DNA from: Polymyxa betae
Lineage: Eukaryota; Endomyxa; Phytomyxea; Plasmodiophorida; Plasmodiophoridae
Direction: 5' to 3'
Assembly (NCBI GenBank): GCA_003693705.1
Contig: RBZT01000623.1
Coordinates: forward strand, 186,001 to 250,000
DNA: 64,000 nucleotides
A program made the position numbers and the translations under genes. Every line of letters begins with the position of its first letter. Positions within the stretch are counted from its first letter, which is position 1. The notes beneath the pieces are model-generated. The model saw nothing but the letters and a program-made list of their open reading frames with translations. It was not told where the DNA came from and did no database searches. Below are positions 10,780 to 19,886 of this stretch, piece by piece.

Positions 10780-11520
10780 TTAAGCATTCTGAAAGTTGTA
10801 TCGGTAGGGGCTGGGCGCAGCAATTTCTGCTGGGTTGAAGTTGAGATGACTTTGGAAAGCTGCTGCCATGTCCTGAATTTGTTCCCTGCTGTTTGCAAAG
10901 TGCTTGCACTGCGTAGAAATCTTATGTATCGAAGAGGCATCTGGAATCGCTGCTCCAACTTGTGATCGAGGAACCGGCTCTGGGTATGTATTAATTACAG
11001 CTCCCAAACAAACACCATGTTCCCAGCGCATTCCTCGTAAAGTGATATTGAATAAGCGCTGCCCGCGAATTATGGTACATTCTAAAGGTGAAACGAGACT
11101 CTTGTCGACAATGGGCAGCAAGCATTCTAAGTTAGAACCAGATGCCACAAACAGCTCCTTTGTCAGACCCCCAAAATTAACGAAAAGGTCACGACTGCGA
11201 AGGCCTTGGTTCCAAGAAGAGGATTCTTCAACAACCTCAAGAACGATTAGAAATGCATCATGGACTTTCACGGGACCTGGTCGGGCAGATAGGGTGATAC
11301 CATATTCGTTGTGGGTCTTGAGTAAGCTTGGCTGCTTATGACCTGGTCGTCCTAACGTTCTTGTACCAATGGCGGGTGGTGGAATATGTCGTACAGACTT
11401 GGGGACGCGAGGAGGCAATCCGCGAGGAATATGAACAGGCAGCGGTGTTCGATCTGATTCGACTTCATCCACCAAGAGGTCAACCGAGCTTAGGACCGGC
11501 TCGAAGCGTGCTCGCATCAT
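10780..11520 (-). CDS. PDZ-domain protein, Nas2/PSMD9-like PDZ
   Basis: The reading frame continues from 11658 to the stop at 10780. The first well-placed ATG pair is at 11520, giving 246 residues. The middle (about residues 95-185) is a PDZ fold: FLIVLEVVEESSSWNQGLRS, RDLFVNFGGLTKE, a Leu-rich turn, then CTIIRGQRLFNITLRGMRW and HGVCLGAVI. The strand order and the Trp-containing end resemble the PDZ of the 26S proteasome assembly chaperone PSMD9/Nas2. The N-terminal part is Pro/Arg-rich and lacks the helical hairpin of true PSMD9, and there is a 65-residue C-terminal extension. It may therefore be a different PDZ protein. Upstream exons may exist beyond 11520. Confidence 0.55.
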   Translation of the reverse strand: MMRARFEPVLSSVDLLVDEVESDRTPLPVHIPRGLPPRVPKSVRHIPPPAIGTRTLGRPGHKQPSLLKTHNEYGITLSARPGPVKVHDAFLIVLEVVEESSSWNQGLRSRDLFVNFGGLTKELFVASGSNLECLLPIVDKSLVSPLECTIIRGQRLFNITLRGMRWEHGVCLGAVINTYPEPVPRSQVGAAIPDASSIHKISTQCKHFANSREQIQDMAAAFQSHLNFNPAEIAAPSPYRYNFQNA

Positions 11521-11576
11521 GGTACCGATTGTCGAGCTAAAGGAAAAGCAATGAGACCGAGCGCGGCCACACTCCT

Positions 11577-12474
11577 CTAGCAGAGAGAACTCTGTGTAAA
11601 GATCCATGAAGTAACCCGCAACGTTACAATGGAAGACGGCCGACACTCGACAGCGCACACTGTCAGTCTGTCATGCTGAGAATTGGCTCGGAATCTCACA
11701 TGCCGGTAACGGCGAGCACTGGTAATCGCTTGTATCGTTATCACGGGCGGTGGGTTACTTGATGGCTGGGCCTCGTCTCTCTTGTCTCTCAGATATTTTA
11801 CAACATCATGCAAATAGGTTTCTCTATAGTCAATGGGCAAAGATTAACGGTAGGGAGGGATCTGAAGACAATTGGCGCTGCGAGTGTCAAGAGTAGACAC
11901 TAAGTTGGTAGGCGTTTAGGAATAGTAATGAGCTCACCAGCCATCATGATGCTCGGTGCAAGATCATCAACTGATGCGAGCCATGGCTGGATTCGAGCAA
12001 TTCCTAAAACAATCTGCATCCTTACAAATTATGGTCCACACCAAAAAGTGTTATTCACGAATTCACTTGCTGCTCCATGAGTTGCTACGCTTTCAGATTT
12101 GATCAAGTACGTCATAGCTTCCCTCTGTCATTGTTGATTACGTGGTGTCGCTGTTCTTCTGTTAGATCTACGACATCAATAAATTCAGACGATGTGACCC
12201 GGATCAGATTATTAAGAACTCTTTCAAACGTTTGGGATTTGGTTTCTAGGATGCTCTCGAGCGGAACAGAATGCAGATGCTCTCATAATCAAAAAAAATC
12301 GTAGGCATGCATAAGATGTCGTGGAGGAGTTCGGAGCGGAATCCAAAATGACATGGCAATTGTCAATTAAATCACTCAACTTTCAAACTGGCAAACCACC
12401 ATCGCGTTCAGGTTTGAAAATATTCGGGCTTGAAGACCTAATCGATCAAAACCTGTAATTACACTAACAGACAT
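11577..12474 (-). CDS. unidentified multi-exon gene
   Basis: Several coding-like exons on the minus strand are separated by ~50-nt GT-AG introns. ATG 12474 opens MSVSVITGFDRLGLQARIFS. Further exons encode LESILETKSQTFERVLNNLI and EFIDVVDLTEEQRHH near 12150-12280, IVLGIARIQPWLASVDDLAP near 11950-12010, and a helical segment YLHDVVKYLRDKRDEAQPSS near 11760-11840. Not every junction could be closed in phase, and the 3' exons might belong to the PDZ gene downstream. No family was recognised; mostly helical, soluble, no signal peptide or membrane segment. Confidence 0.35.
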
Positions 12475-13566
12475 ATGGATTTTGAATATATGTTAACTAC
12501 AAAATACAAAAAAAGTAACACTGATGATAGATATAAAACCGATAAAAGTATGTTGGTTTTGATCCTGCATGTCATCAAAAGAAACAGAATCCAATAAAAA
12601 CTTTTCATGATAACAAATACGTAACCTGTTGGTTGCTCGAATTCAATTTTACTGCATTTCCTTTCTCATCATAAGTATGGTGTCCAACAACTACACCACA
12701 GCGCCAGAGTCATATAAATAACATCTCTGACTAAGGAGAATAACTACACCATACCAAAGTACCGTCGTTGTATGGTAATTTAGCCAGAGATTGGGTATCA
12801 ACCGTTCCCTATATAGATCTGATGTCTGGATCAATCTTTAGACGGAAACGGTTTAGCGTTCCAGACAAGAATAATGAGCTGACGATCTTTTGTCTGGTTT
12901 ACCTAAATGATTGGTAAGAATAAATAGTGTTGGCTGGTTGGTTTCATATGAATTAGAATTTGTGGATACTTTAGATATTGTTTTATATCCGAGTGCCGGT
13001 AGTTGACTGAATGCCATATTGCTCTAGGTTGAATTTGAGCATGTTGTGTTCGTTCGTTTTGGTTACTGTGTTCATGATTCGACTATCTAAGTAGTCCACT
13101 AAGAGAATGCCATTTCTGTATCTGCGGTATAAGATGGGGCGGAAGGCCCAAGAACAAGCATACTCCGATTATGTTTTTCTCACCAAGATTGATTTTAAGA
13201 TGCTGAAAGCAGCGAAGCAGTGTTGCAATTGTTGTTCTTTGCAGGAATACGAAACTGGGATTCTCACAGGAATTCCAATGGACGCGACTTTGTCATGAAA
13301 CGATATTCGCCTTTCATCGATCTTAGGTTTCAATTACCCCGATGCTTTCATGGCAGAGATTTAAACTGAAGATTTGCAAGGAGTTGCCTATTGCCTTTAA
13401 GCGAAGCTGAGTTTTCTGTTAAAACATCTGCTTGCTACTTTTTATTTAACAGTGTCCTTTAAGAGATGATCTGAACTGAAAAGTGCGCTAGCTGTAATAC
13501 TGAAGAGATAATCCCCATCCTGTCTGCAGGGTTTCATCATTATTTATAACCAGCATTTCTGAATTC
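12475..13566. other. 1.1-kb AT-rich intergenic region
   Basis: The longest gene-poor stretch in the window, lying between two divergent genes. The only open frame of note is 13107-13298 (+, 63 codons, Cys-rich QCCNCCS), with no recognised family and no support beyond openness. No tRNA, rRNA, mobile element or long repeat was recognised. It presumably holds two promoters. Confidence 0.4.
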
Positions 13567-15104
13567 ATGTCATATCGGCTGGTTTTCGGTTTTCGAAGTC
13601 GGCGATATCTCCATGCCCCTATTACCGCTGCTGAGTTCGCCCAAGTCATGCAACCATTTGGAATCGCACCTGATCACCGCCTCGGTATAACCTGCTGTGT
13701 CTTCATGAACGAATGATTTCTTATCTGGAAAATGCTCAGGAATAGCGGTATCTGGTGGTGTTGATAGTATGGCCTTGTTAAGGCTGGCAGTCGAATGGCA
13801 CCGCGGTCGCTTATTGTCGCCGCTCTTCGTATTCAGTGTCAATCACGATCTACGTCCGGAAGCAGCCGAAGAAGTGCTCTGGGTATCAGAGCAATGTCGA
13901 TCAATTGGTTAAGATGGAGATCTTCGTGCTGTTTCGTGCGCTGAAATGACAATTGCAGGTATGGATTCTCAGCTTGCAATCCGTCATGTTCCGTTGAAGA
14001 TATTCTGGCCTGATAAATCACTGCCTTATTCGAAACTGCAAGCTGAAGCTCGTCATGCCAGATATGAACTGCTTGGCCGAGCCTGCAATCAGCACCAGAT
14101 TGATCGGCTACTGGTTGCTCACCATCTCAACGATCAAACTGAGACGTTCCTTCTGCGTCTGGCTCGAGCAAGCGGCATTGAAGGCCTAGGATGCATGCAC
14201 TCTCAAGCACAATCTTCATTCGGGACCGCCATCTTACGACCGCTGCTAGCGTTTTCGAAACCGCGATTAATCGCATCTTGTCAGGAACGATTTGGGCAAT
14301 CTTGGCGAGACGATCCATCGAATGAGAACTTCGTGTTTGACCGAGTTCGTGTTCGTTCAGTTGTCAACCGGCTACCTCCTGAATTCCTCCAACGGCTATA
14401 TATAACTGTTCGCCATTTTCAAGATCTGCATACCTCTGTAGAGAAACTCTGCAAGAATGCCATCCTGGAGGTTTGCACTTGGGTAATTGACTGAAATGCG
14501 TGTTTGAAAATTGTATTGAAAATCTTTGTAGGTACATCCGCTATCTGCATGTTGGATTAGCATTCCTCGGCTGCGACGTGAGAATCGAAGTGTGGCTCGG
14601 GCCGTCCTAACAGAAGTTTTCAAAACCATGTCGTCTGAACCTAAACTGAAGCTGAAGTTTCTAAACGATTTCCTCAACTACATTTATGAGGATACCCAGG
14701 TTGTGCTGGGCTTTCGAAATATGTTCGGTTGCAGAATTAGGCGCTTTCCAGATTCGATTTTAGTTGTGCCGGACTATGATCGGCCGGTTCATTCCAATTC
14801 GAAATCGTTATCACACAATGAGGCTCTAAAACAGATTCAATGGGGCACTGCTACATTCACACGGTTATCTGGTTCATTGCCAACTGCAACATCAATCCTG
14901 CCAGTCAATTATGTCTGGAAACAGCTTCGAAATCAGTTGAAGAGACGGAATTATATCGAACGGCTCCCAAATTCACCACCTGCATATATCAAAGAAGCCA
15001 ACTCATTTGCTATTGTCTGCAGCAAAACAAACCGCATCGTTGCCGTCCCTGCTCTTCAGGGCATTCTGCTCGATGCGACGTTCTCATCGATTCTCACTGT
15101 CTAA
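13567..15104 (+). CDS. tRNA(Ile)-lysidine synthetase (TilS), probably organellar
   Basis: ATP-dependent enzyme converting C34 of tRNA-Ile(CAU) to lysidine so that AUA is read as Ile. The N-terminal PP-loop contains AVSGGVDSMALL near 13745-13780, the diagnostic SGGxDS ATP-pyrophosphatase motif. It is followed by SVNHDLRPEAAEEV, YSKLQAEARHARYELL, VAHHLNDQTETFLLRLARAS, GTAILRPLLAFSKP and DDPSNENFVFDRVRVR, all TilS signatures. Introns of about 50 nt interrupt it near 13686-13739, 13908-13960 and 14470-14532. The C-terminal domain is divergent and ends at 15104. The protein starts MSYRLVFGFRSRRYLHAP, rich in Arg, Tyr and Phe without acids, like a mitochondrial presequence. Lysidine is a bacterial/organellar modification, so action in mitochondria is inferred. 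Confidence 0.88.
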
Positions 15105-15258
15105 TAATAAGAGATTCGTGTCGTTTTATACAAAGATATATCTCTACGTTTGCATCTATGACTCTCAGCCCATCCGATTATGGTTACAGTTCGTCGGTCT
15201 CTTTTCAGACGGCGCTGTACATTTGGAAGGGTTGTCGGTTAGCCCGTCCAAGGTCGCC

Positions 15259-16053
15259 ATGCAAGAAGAAGACCTTGATAGTAAAAGGTCATCATCTCTA
15301 GCAAATCACGATTAAATGCTGGTTAGATTTCCTGAAAGTCATTGTTGTCGGCAATGGTCAAGTTGGGAAGACCAGCATGATCACTAAATTTGCCACCGGC
15401 GACTTTACTGGACAATATAAGAAGACGATCGGGACCGATTTCATGGAGCGTGATCTGGATATCCCATCGAAAGGGAAGTCGATCAAGCTAATGCTTTGGG
15501 ATACAGCAGGCCAAGAGATGTTCAGCGAAATCACTCGAAATTATTACAGGGGCGCTGGCGCCGTCGTGTACGCTTTCAGCAGCGTCGACCGCGACTCGTT
15601 CGATGCCATTGAAAAATGGCGATCGCGCGTTCACGAAGAATGCGGTTCGAGCATCGCTGAGGTCTTGATCCAGACGAAATGCGATCTTTGGTCAACAGCG
15701 GTCGTGACGCCGACTGAATCCGAGGCTATGGCCAAAAAATTCAATCTGAAGTTGTATCGTGTTTGCACGAAGGAGAATAAGATGGTTGATGATGGTACGT
15801 CAATCGACATCAGTTTAGGATGCAACCTTTAAGCTGCATGATAGTCTTCCTTTATCTCTGCGAGTCGTACCTGGGCAAGTTGTCCACCGGAACAAACTCG
15901 AAGAAACAGGCGACAAAGCCGGTGCCCGAACCGAAGGGAAACATTGTCAATTTGGACGGCGGCGAGAAATCCAAGAGCCCATCAGACAAGAAAAAAATCG
16001 AGCCGTCTCGTCGGAGAACTGGAGGCAAAAAGCAGCTCTGCTTGGTCATGTAA
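15259..16053 (+). CDS. RAB23: Rab23 family small GTPase, 3 exons
   Basis: Membrane-trafficking GTPase linked to cilia and signalling in animals. Exons 15259-15280, 15327-15794 and 15845-16053 join in phase (introns 46 and 50 nt) to give 232 residues. The start MQEEDLD resembles the acidic Rab23 N-terminus. G1 is GNGQVGKTSM, switch I YKKTIGTDFMER, G3 LMLWDTAGQEMF, G4 TKCD (usually NKxD; the Asn is Thr here) and G5 CTKE. The effector loop and 'YYRGAGAVVYAFSSVDRDSF' point to Rab23 rather than other Rabs. The tail is Lys/Pro-rich and ends KKQLCLVM: a CaaX box rather than the double-Cys of most Rabs, as in Rab23. A Met at the last position suggests farnesylation (inference). Confidence 0.9.
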
Positions 16054-16094
16054 AATTGCAAACCATTTCAATGAAATGAATAACTTACTAACAT

Positions 16095-16771
16095 TTATTG
16101 ATGAGCCAACCAACGATGGTCTTTAGCAGCATTCTTCTTGCGCCGTTTAGCAATGAATTTGTCGACAGAGCCTGCTTTCTGTAACGTCTTAAACTTATCA
16201 ATCAACTCCATCTTGCGAAGTTCCGATTTCTTCAAGAAGAAGGGTTTTTTGCCCTCCTTTACCCGTTCTCTTTCTTCTCTGTACCATTCAGCTTTCTGTT
16301 CGCGTATTCTGGCTTCACGTTCGTCCATCTCGCGACTCTTTTGTAGAAAATCGATCGAGGATTGGACCGCAGTCTTGGATTCCCGACTTCTGCACTTCTT
16401 CAATGATTTCTTCAAAGTGGTCAGCTCTTTTTCGCGATCCTCGTTAAGAAAACGATACGATTGGGAGAAGACATTGGGGTTGAACTCTCCGCAGAGGTCA
16501 TCGAAGCGAGGATCGCGAGCTTTATGCCCCGATCCTTTGATTACGGGGCGAAACCTTGACACAGGTTTATTGCTTGGCATCTCAAGCGGTCTAAGCAATT
16601 GATATTAGAAAACAAGCAAAAGAAAAGAACGCATGATGAATCTGACGCTGTCTTATGGCGTTTCTTATTCGCCTTTTGTTTCGAAGAAGACACCTCTTCA
16701 ACATCGGAACCTGAATCAGATTCGGACGATGGCGCTTCGATTAAAAAAGGATCATGTTGCGGATCCGGCAT
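16095..16771 (-). CDS. RRP36: rRNA processing protein RRP36 (DUF947), 2 exons
   Basis: Nucleolar SSU-processome component needed for early cleavages of pre-18S rRNA. Exon 1 runs from ATG 16771 (MPDPQHDPFLIEAPSS...) through an acidic Ser/Glu stretch and a Lys-rich patch. A 49-nt intron follows, then exon 2 begins near 16580 and ends at 16095. The family core is obvious: RDPRFDDLCGEFNPNVFSQS, YRFLNEDREKELTTLKKSL, then a long charged helix ending ERVKEGKKPFFLKKSELRKM and FIAKRRKKNAAKDHRWL. Length about 200 residues fits the compact end of the family. It is head-to-head with TSR2 with only 192 bp between start codons. Confidence 0.92.
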
Positions 16772-16963
16772 TATAGATTTGCCCTTCGCTTCAGATTGTC
16801 GCTGAAGCGCGCACGACAAATCAGTATGTTTGCAATCTTTTTAATGATTTTACCGCAAAAAGTTGCGCAACTGCAGATGGTCTAAAATTTGCGGAAAATT
16901 TGCAGGAATTCGTTCAAGCCGCAGCGCAAAGCCGTTGATTTTGTGAATCATTTCAGGATTCAA
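16772..16963. promoter_or_regulatory. bidirectional promoter of RRP36 and TSR2
   Basis: 192 bp separates two divergent ribosome-biogenesis start codons, so both transcripts must initiate within or beside it. It contains the AT-rich block CTTTTTAATGATTTTACCG near 16838-16856. No specific factor site was identified. Shared control is inferred from arrangement and common pathway. Confidence 0.5.
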
Positions 16964-17659
16964 ATGGAAATTGCTGAAGCGGGAACTGCGACGCCCTCGG
17001 CGATGACTGCATGTTCTTGCTCGATACTGAAATCGATAGATTGGTCGAGAAACCCGAGAGAGGGGTTCTATGTCGGCATGCGTTGTGCTCTGGACGAATG
17101 GGACGTCCTGCGAACAGCGATTAATGACGGCTGGGCGGGATCTGATCGCATTGGCCACATGCATCGCAACGAACTGCACTGCAAATTGGCGAGATATTTC
17201 GCTGAGATGCAAGGTGATGTCGATGCCGACGATATCGCCGACATGTTGACCGAATTCATTTCGAGCAAGTTCAATTGTGATTTAGAAGACGATAGCATGG
17301 ACTTTGTATGAAGGTTTTCGAGATTACGATACTCTTTTTTTAATTACATTACGCAGGTCGCCACCCTCATCATTCAGCTATATAAAGACTGTAAAGCCAG
17401 CGTCGATTTCTCCGGCCTGCAGATGATGATCGCAAGGAATCCATCTCCGCCAGCGCTGCTGGCAGTCGCCCAGAATCAACCTCAGCTGGATTCTGCACCG
17501 AAATGCAGTTGTCAAGTGCCGACTAATCAAACACCCGGTGAGGATCGTCCGATGGTGCTGGCGGAAATCGAATCCGATGAAGAAGTCCCCGGCCTGGTTG
17601 ACCAGGATGGATGGCAAACGGTGCCTTCGAAGAAATCGAGGCGGAAGAGACCACAGTGA
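16964..17659 (+). CDS. TSR2: pre-rRNA processing protein TSR2 (eS26 chaperone), 2 exons
   Basis: In yeast and animals TSR2 escorts eS26 to pre-40S particles and is needed for 20S pre-rRNA processing. Exons 16964-17305 and 17357-17659 flank a 51-nt intron and give 214 residues, the usual size. The TSR2 domain spans residues about 25-130: REGFYVGMRCALDEWDVLRT, INDGWAGSD, then the conserved acidic core DVDADDIADMLTEFISSKFN, followed by LEDDSMDFVATLIIQLYK across the intron. The C-terminus has an acidic patch (EIESDEEVPGL) followed by QDGWQTVPSKKSRRKRP, a typical WTxV/basic ending. The upstream frame is open to 16889 without an earlier ATG. Confidence 0.93.
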
Positions 17660-17718
17660 GATCTATCTGACAATTTCTTATAAAGATGTTTTCAAAGTGA
17701 TCTTTACTACGTATCACG

Positions 17719-17796
17719 TGTAATGTTACATTTCATTATATGAATGTGTAATGTTACATCCCATTATACTGTATGAAAGTGTAATGTAATGTTACA
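17719..17796. repeat. three tandem copies of TGTAATGTTACA
   Basis: Exact 12-mers at 17719-17730, 17747-17758 and 17785-17796, embedded in a longer imperfect unit of the form GTGTAATGTTACATyyCATTATA. An extra half site, TGTAATG, is at 17780-17786. Copy spacing is 28 and 38 bp. The cluster sits after the TSR2 stop and the last copy touches the ATG of the small membrane ORF at 17796. The arrangement looks like a regulatory array or a degenerate minisatellite. Confidence 0.7.
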
Positions 17797-17978
17797 TGTC
17801 TCTAATATCATATGACAATAATCCTGCATGTGTGTTCTATGAACTTGCATCCATTCAAATGGATCTGGCATCAGATTATAGTGGCTGGCTGATCTTCGTC
17901 GCCTGCTCCGTCTTCTGGATGACCGTCGTAGGCATTGTTATCTGGGTCTCTGTGCATCAGGCTCGAATTCAATCCTAG
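17796..17978 (+). CDS. small single-pass membrane protein, 60 aa
   Basis: Open frame from ATG 17796 to stop 17978, with a second in-frame ATG in QMDLASDYSGW. The C-terminal half is a strong hydrophobic helix (WLIFVACSVFWMTVVGIVIW) followed by VSVHQARIQS, so the predicted product has one membrane segment and a short polar tail. No family was recognised. Support: a clear membrane segment, placement just after the 12-mer array, and a 3' gap before the P450 start at 18160. It could still be a chance ORF or an exon of an unseen gene. Confidence 0.4.
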   Translation: MSLISYDNNPACVFYELASIQMDLASDYSGWLIFVACSVFWMTVVGIVIWVSVHQARIQS

Positions 17979-18159
17979 ACCAATGATAACATGTGTATTT
18001 AGTAGTCGTTTTATCCCTTAATCACAATTAAAGACTGCCTGCATTCTTTCACCATCTCTCTAAATGGGGGTACCCTGATATTCGACGGCGTACACGCCCC
18101 TGATCATTCTGGAATGAGTGCTAGTACAGAAACCGACCCTGATACAACATTTTTCTGGC

Positions 18160-19849
18160 ATGTATCTTCGTCTATGTCTGGCACTATTCGCTGCATTTCT
18201 CGTCTATCGCGTAATGCGATGGTTCATGTGGTTGCGAAAGCTGAAGAAGGCGCTGGCCGACGTCCCCGTTATGGATGAGCCACATTGGCTGTTTGGGAAC
18301 ATTCGTCAGATTCGTGCTATGGGCGGCTTCGTTGAAGCTCGGGCGGCGGCATTCGATAAGCTGGGCATTGGGACCATGAAGGTGTATCTGGGTCCTATTC
18401 CAATCATTGTCACACGAGATATCGATTTGTTCAAATACATTCACAACAATCAATCGAATAGCGCGACGCCGTTTATTCGCGTTGATGCTCCAATGCTGAA
18501 TCGTGTGGTCGGTGATAGCGCCCTTCTCGTCACCGATGGCGACGTTTGGGCATTTCATCGCAAGAATCTGGATCCACTATTCCATCGTCAGAATCTTAGC
18601 GGTGTCTATCCGAAGGTCGTGGAGCATTGCCAGCGATTGGAACGTCTCTGGTTAGAAGAATGTTGTAAGAATTCTATCACCAAAGCTGCTGATATCTTCG
18701 TCGACGATCAACTCAGGTCTTTCGCAACCGGGTAGTTTTATCTTGCAAAGTGTCCATTATAAATTGATAGAAGTTTACAGGATGATTGCCTATGTGGCGT
18801 TTAGCACTGATCTTGGCGTTTTGAAGACAAACGATATTCACCCCATGGTGCAGCGATTCACAGACATCGCTAAATCGATGGAGAGTTTAGGGATGTTTCC
18901 GCCCATCATGCAGAAGATCTCGTGGCTCCCTGAGCGACGCCTTCTTGAACGCGAAGTCGCCAAAACCGATCAGGAGATGTTGAAGACTATCCAGATGCGG
19001 CGTGTAGGGACCGCATCGGTTGAGGATTATCGCGACGTACTGGACCTGCTCCTGAATGCGGATGTGTCGCCGCCTTACACAGATCGTTGCATTCGTGACC
19101 AATGTATAACTTTGTATTGGGCCGGCCAAGAGACCACATCATTGTTCATGTAAACGAAACGATTTGGGGCTTGCTGAAACAGTGCTGAGCTTTGCGTCCA
19201 GGACCTGGGGCCTGTACTACCTGGCTCATCACCCGAACGTCCAGCAGACGCTGTTTGAGGCGCTGCAGGATTTGCCAGAGGCTTATACCTACGAGCAGCT
19301 GAGCCGAATCAATTACTTGACGTATTTCGTGGTAAGTTCATCGGCTGCTCAGCGGAGAATGGACGCTGAGCACCATGTAGAATGAGACGCTGCGTCTGGC
19401 GTCGGTGGCGCCATCGACCGTTAAACAATCGTCAACTGATGTCACTGCATATCAAGGATTACAGCTACCAGCTGGGCTCTGGTTGCTGTCCTCCATACAT
19501 GACATCCAACATCACCCCGACTACTTCCCTGATCCCCTCAAGTTTGATCCCGATCGCTGGACCGACCCAAAGCGACATTCCATGGATGCATTCGTCGCGT
19601 TTACCAAAGGAGAAAAGGCAACTGGCAATTTGCAAATAGACATCAATGACAATTGACTTTATTTCTTTGTAGGTCTGCATTGGCCAGAAACTGGCTCTGA
19701 TGGTAGGGAAGACGTTCTTCGCTTATGTTGTTCCGAAGTTCCAGTTCACCGAAGCACCAGGATTCGAGGTCGCCGCAAAAAAGACCTTCGTCTGCCGCCC
19801 CAAGAACGGAATGAAATTGCGAATCTCAGTCCGGCGTGATTCTGTTTAA
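18160..19849 (+). CDS. cytochrome P450 monooxygenase, 5 exons
   Basis: Haem-thiolate monooxygenase anchored to the ER; substrate unknown. Exons 18160-18716, 18781-19149, 19190-19331, 19381-19617 and 19673-19849 join in phase to 493 residues. An N-terminal membrane anchor (LCLALFAAFLVYRVMRWF) is followed by a basic linker. The I-helix reads YWAGQETTSLF, the K-helix NETLRL (ExxR), the PERF-like region FDPDRW, and the haem loop FTKGEKVCIG. That loop fits FxxGxRxCxG, with Lys replacing Arg and Cys as thiolate ligand. The haem loop is only made by splicing out 19618-19672, which has a GC donor. Family assignment below P450 is not possible by eye. Confidence 0.92.
19618..19672 (+). other. GC-AG intron inside the P450 haem-binding loop
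   Basis: The exon ends AAG and the intron begins GCAACT and ends TTTGTAG. Removing exactly these 55 nt yields FTKGEKVCIG in frame, with the final exon reading straight to the stop at 19847-19849. No GT donor nearby gives a P450 haem motif. Confidence 0.75.
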
Positions 19850-19886
19850 TGTCGCCACTGAAAACAGTGGGCGTCGCTGCAATGCT

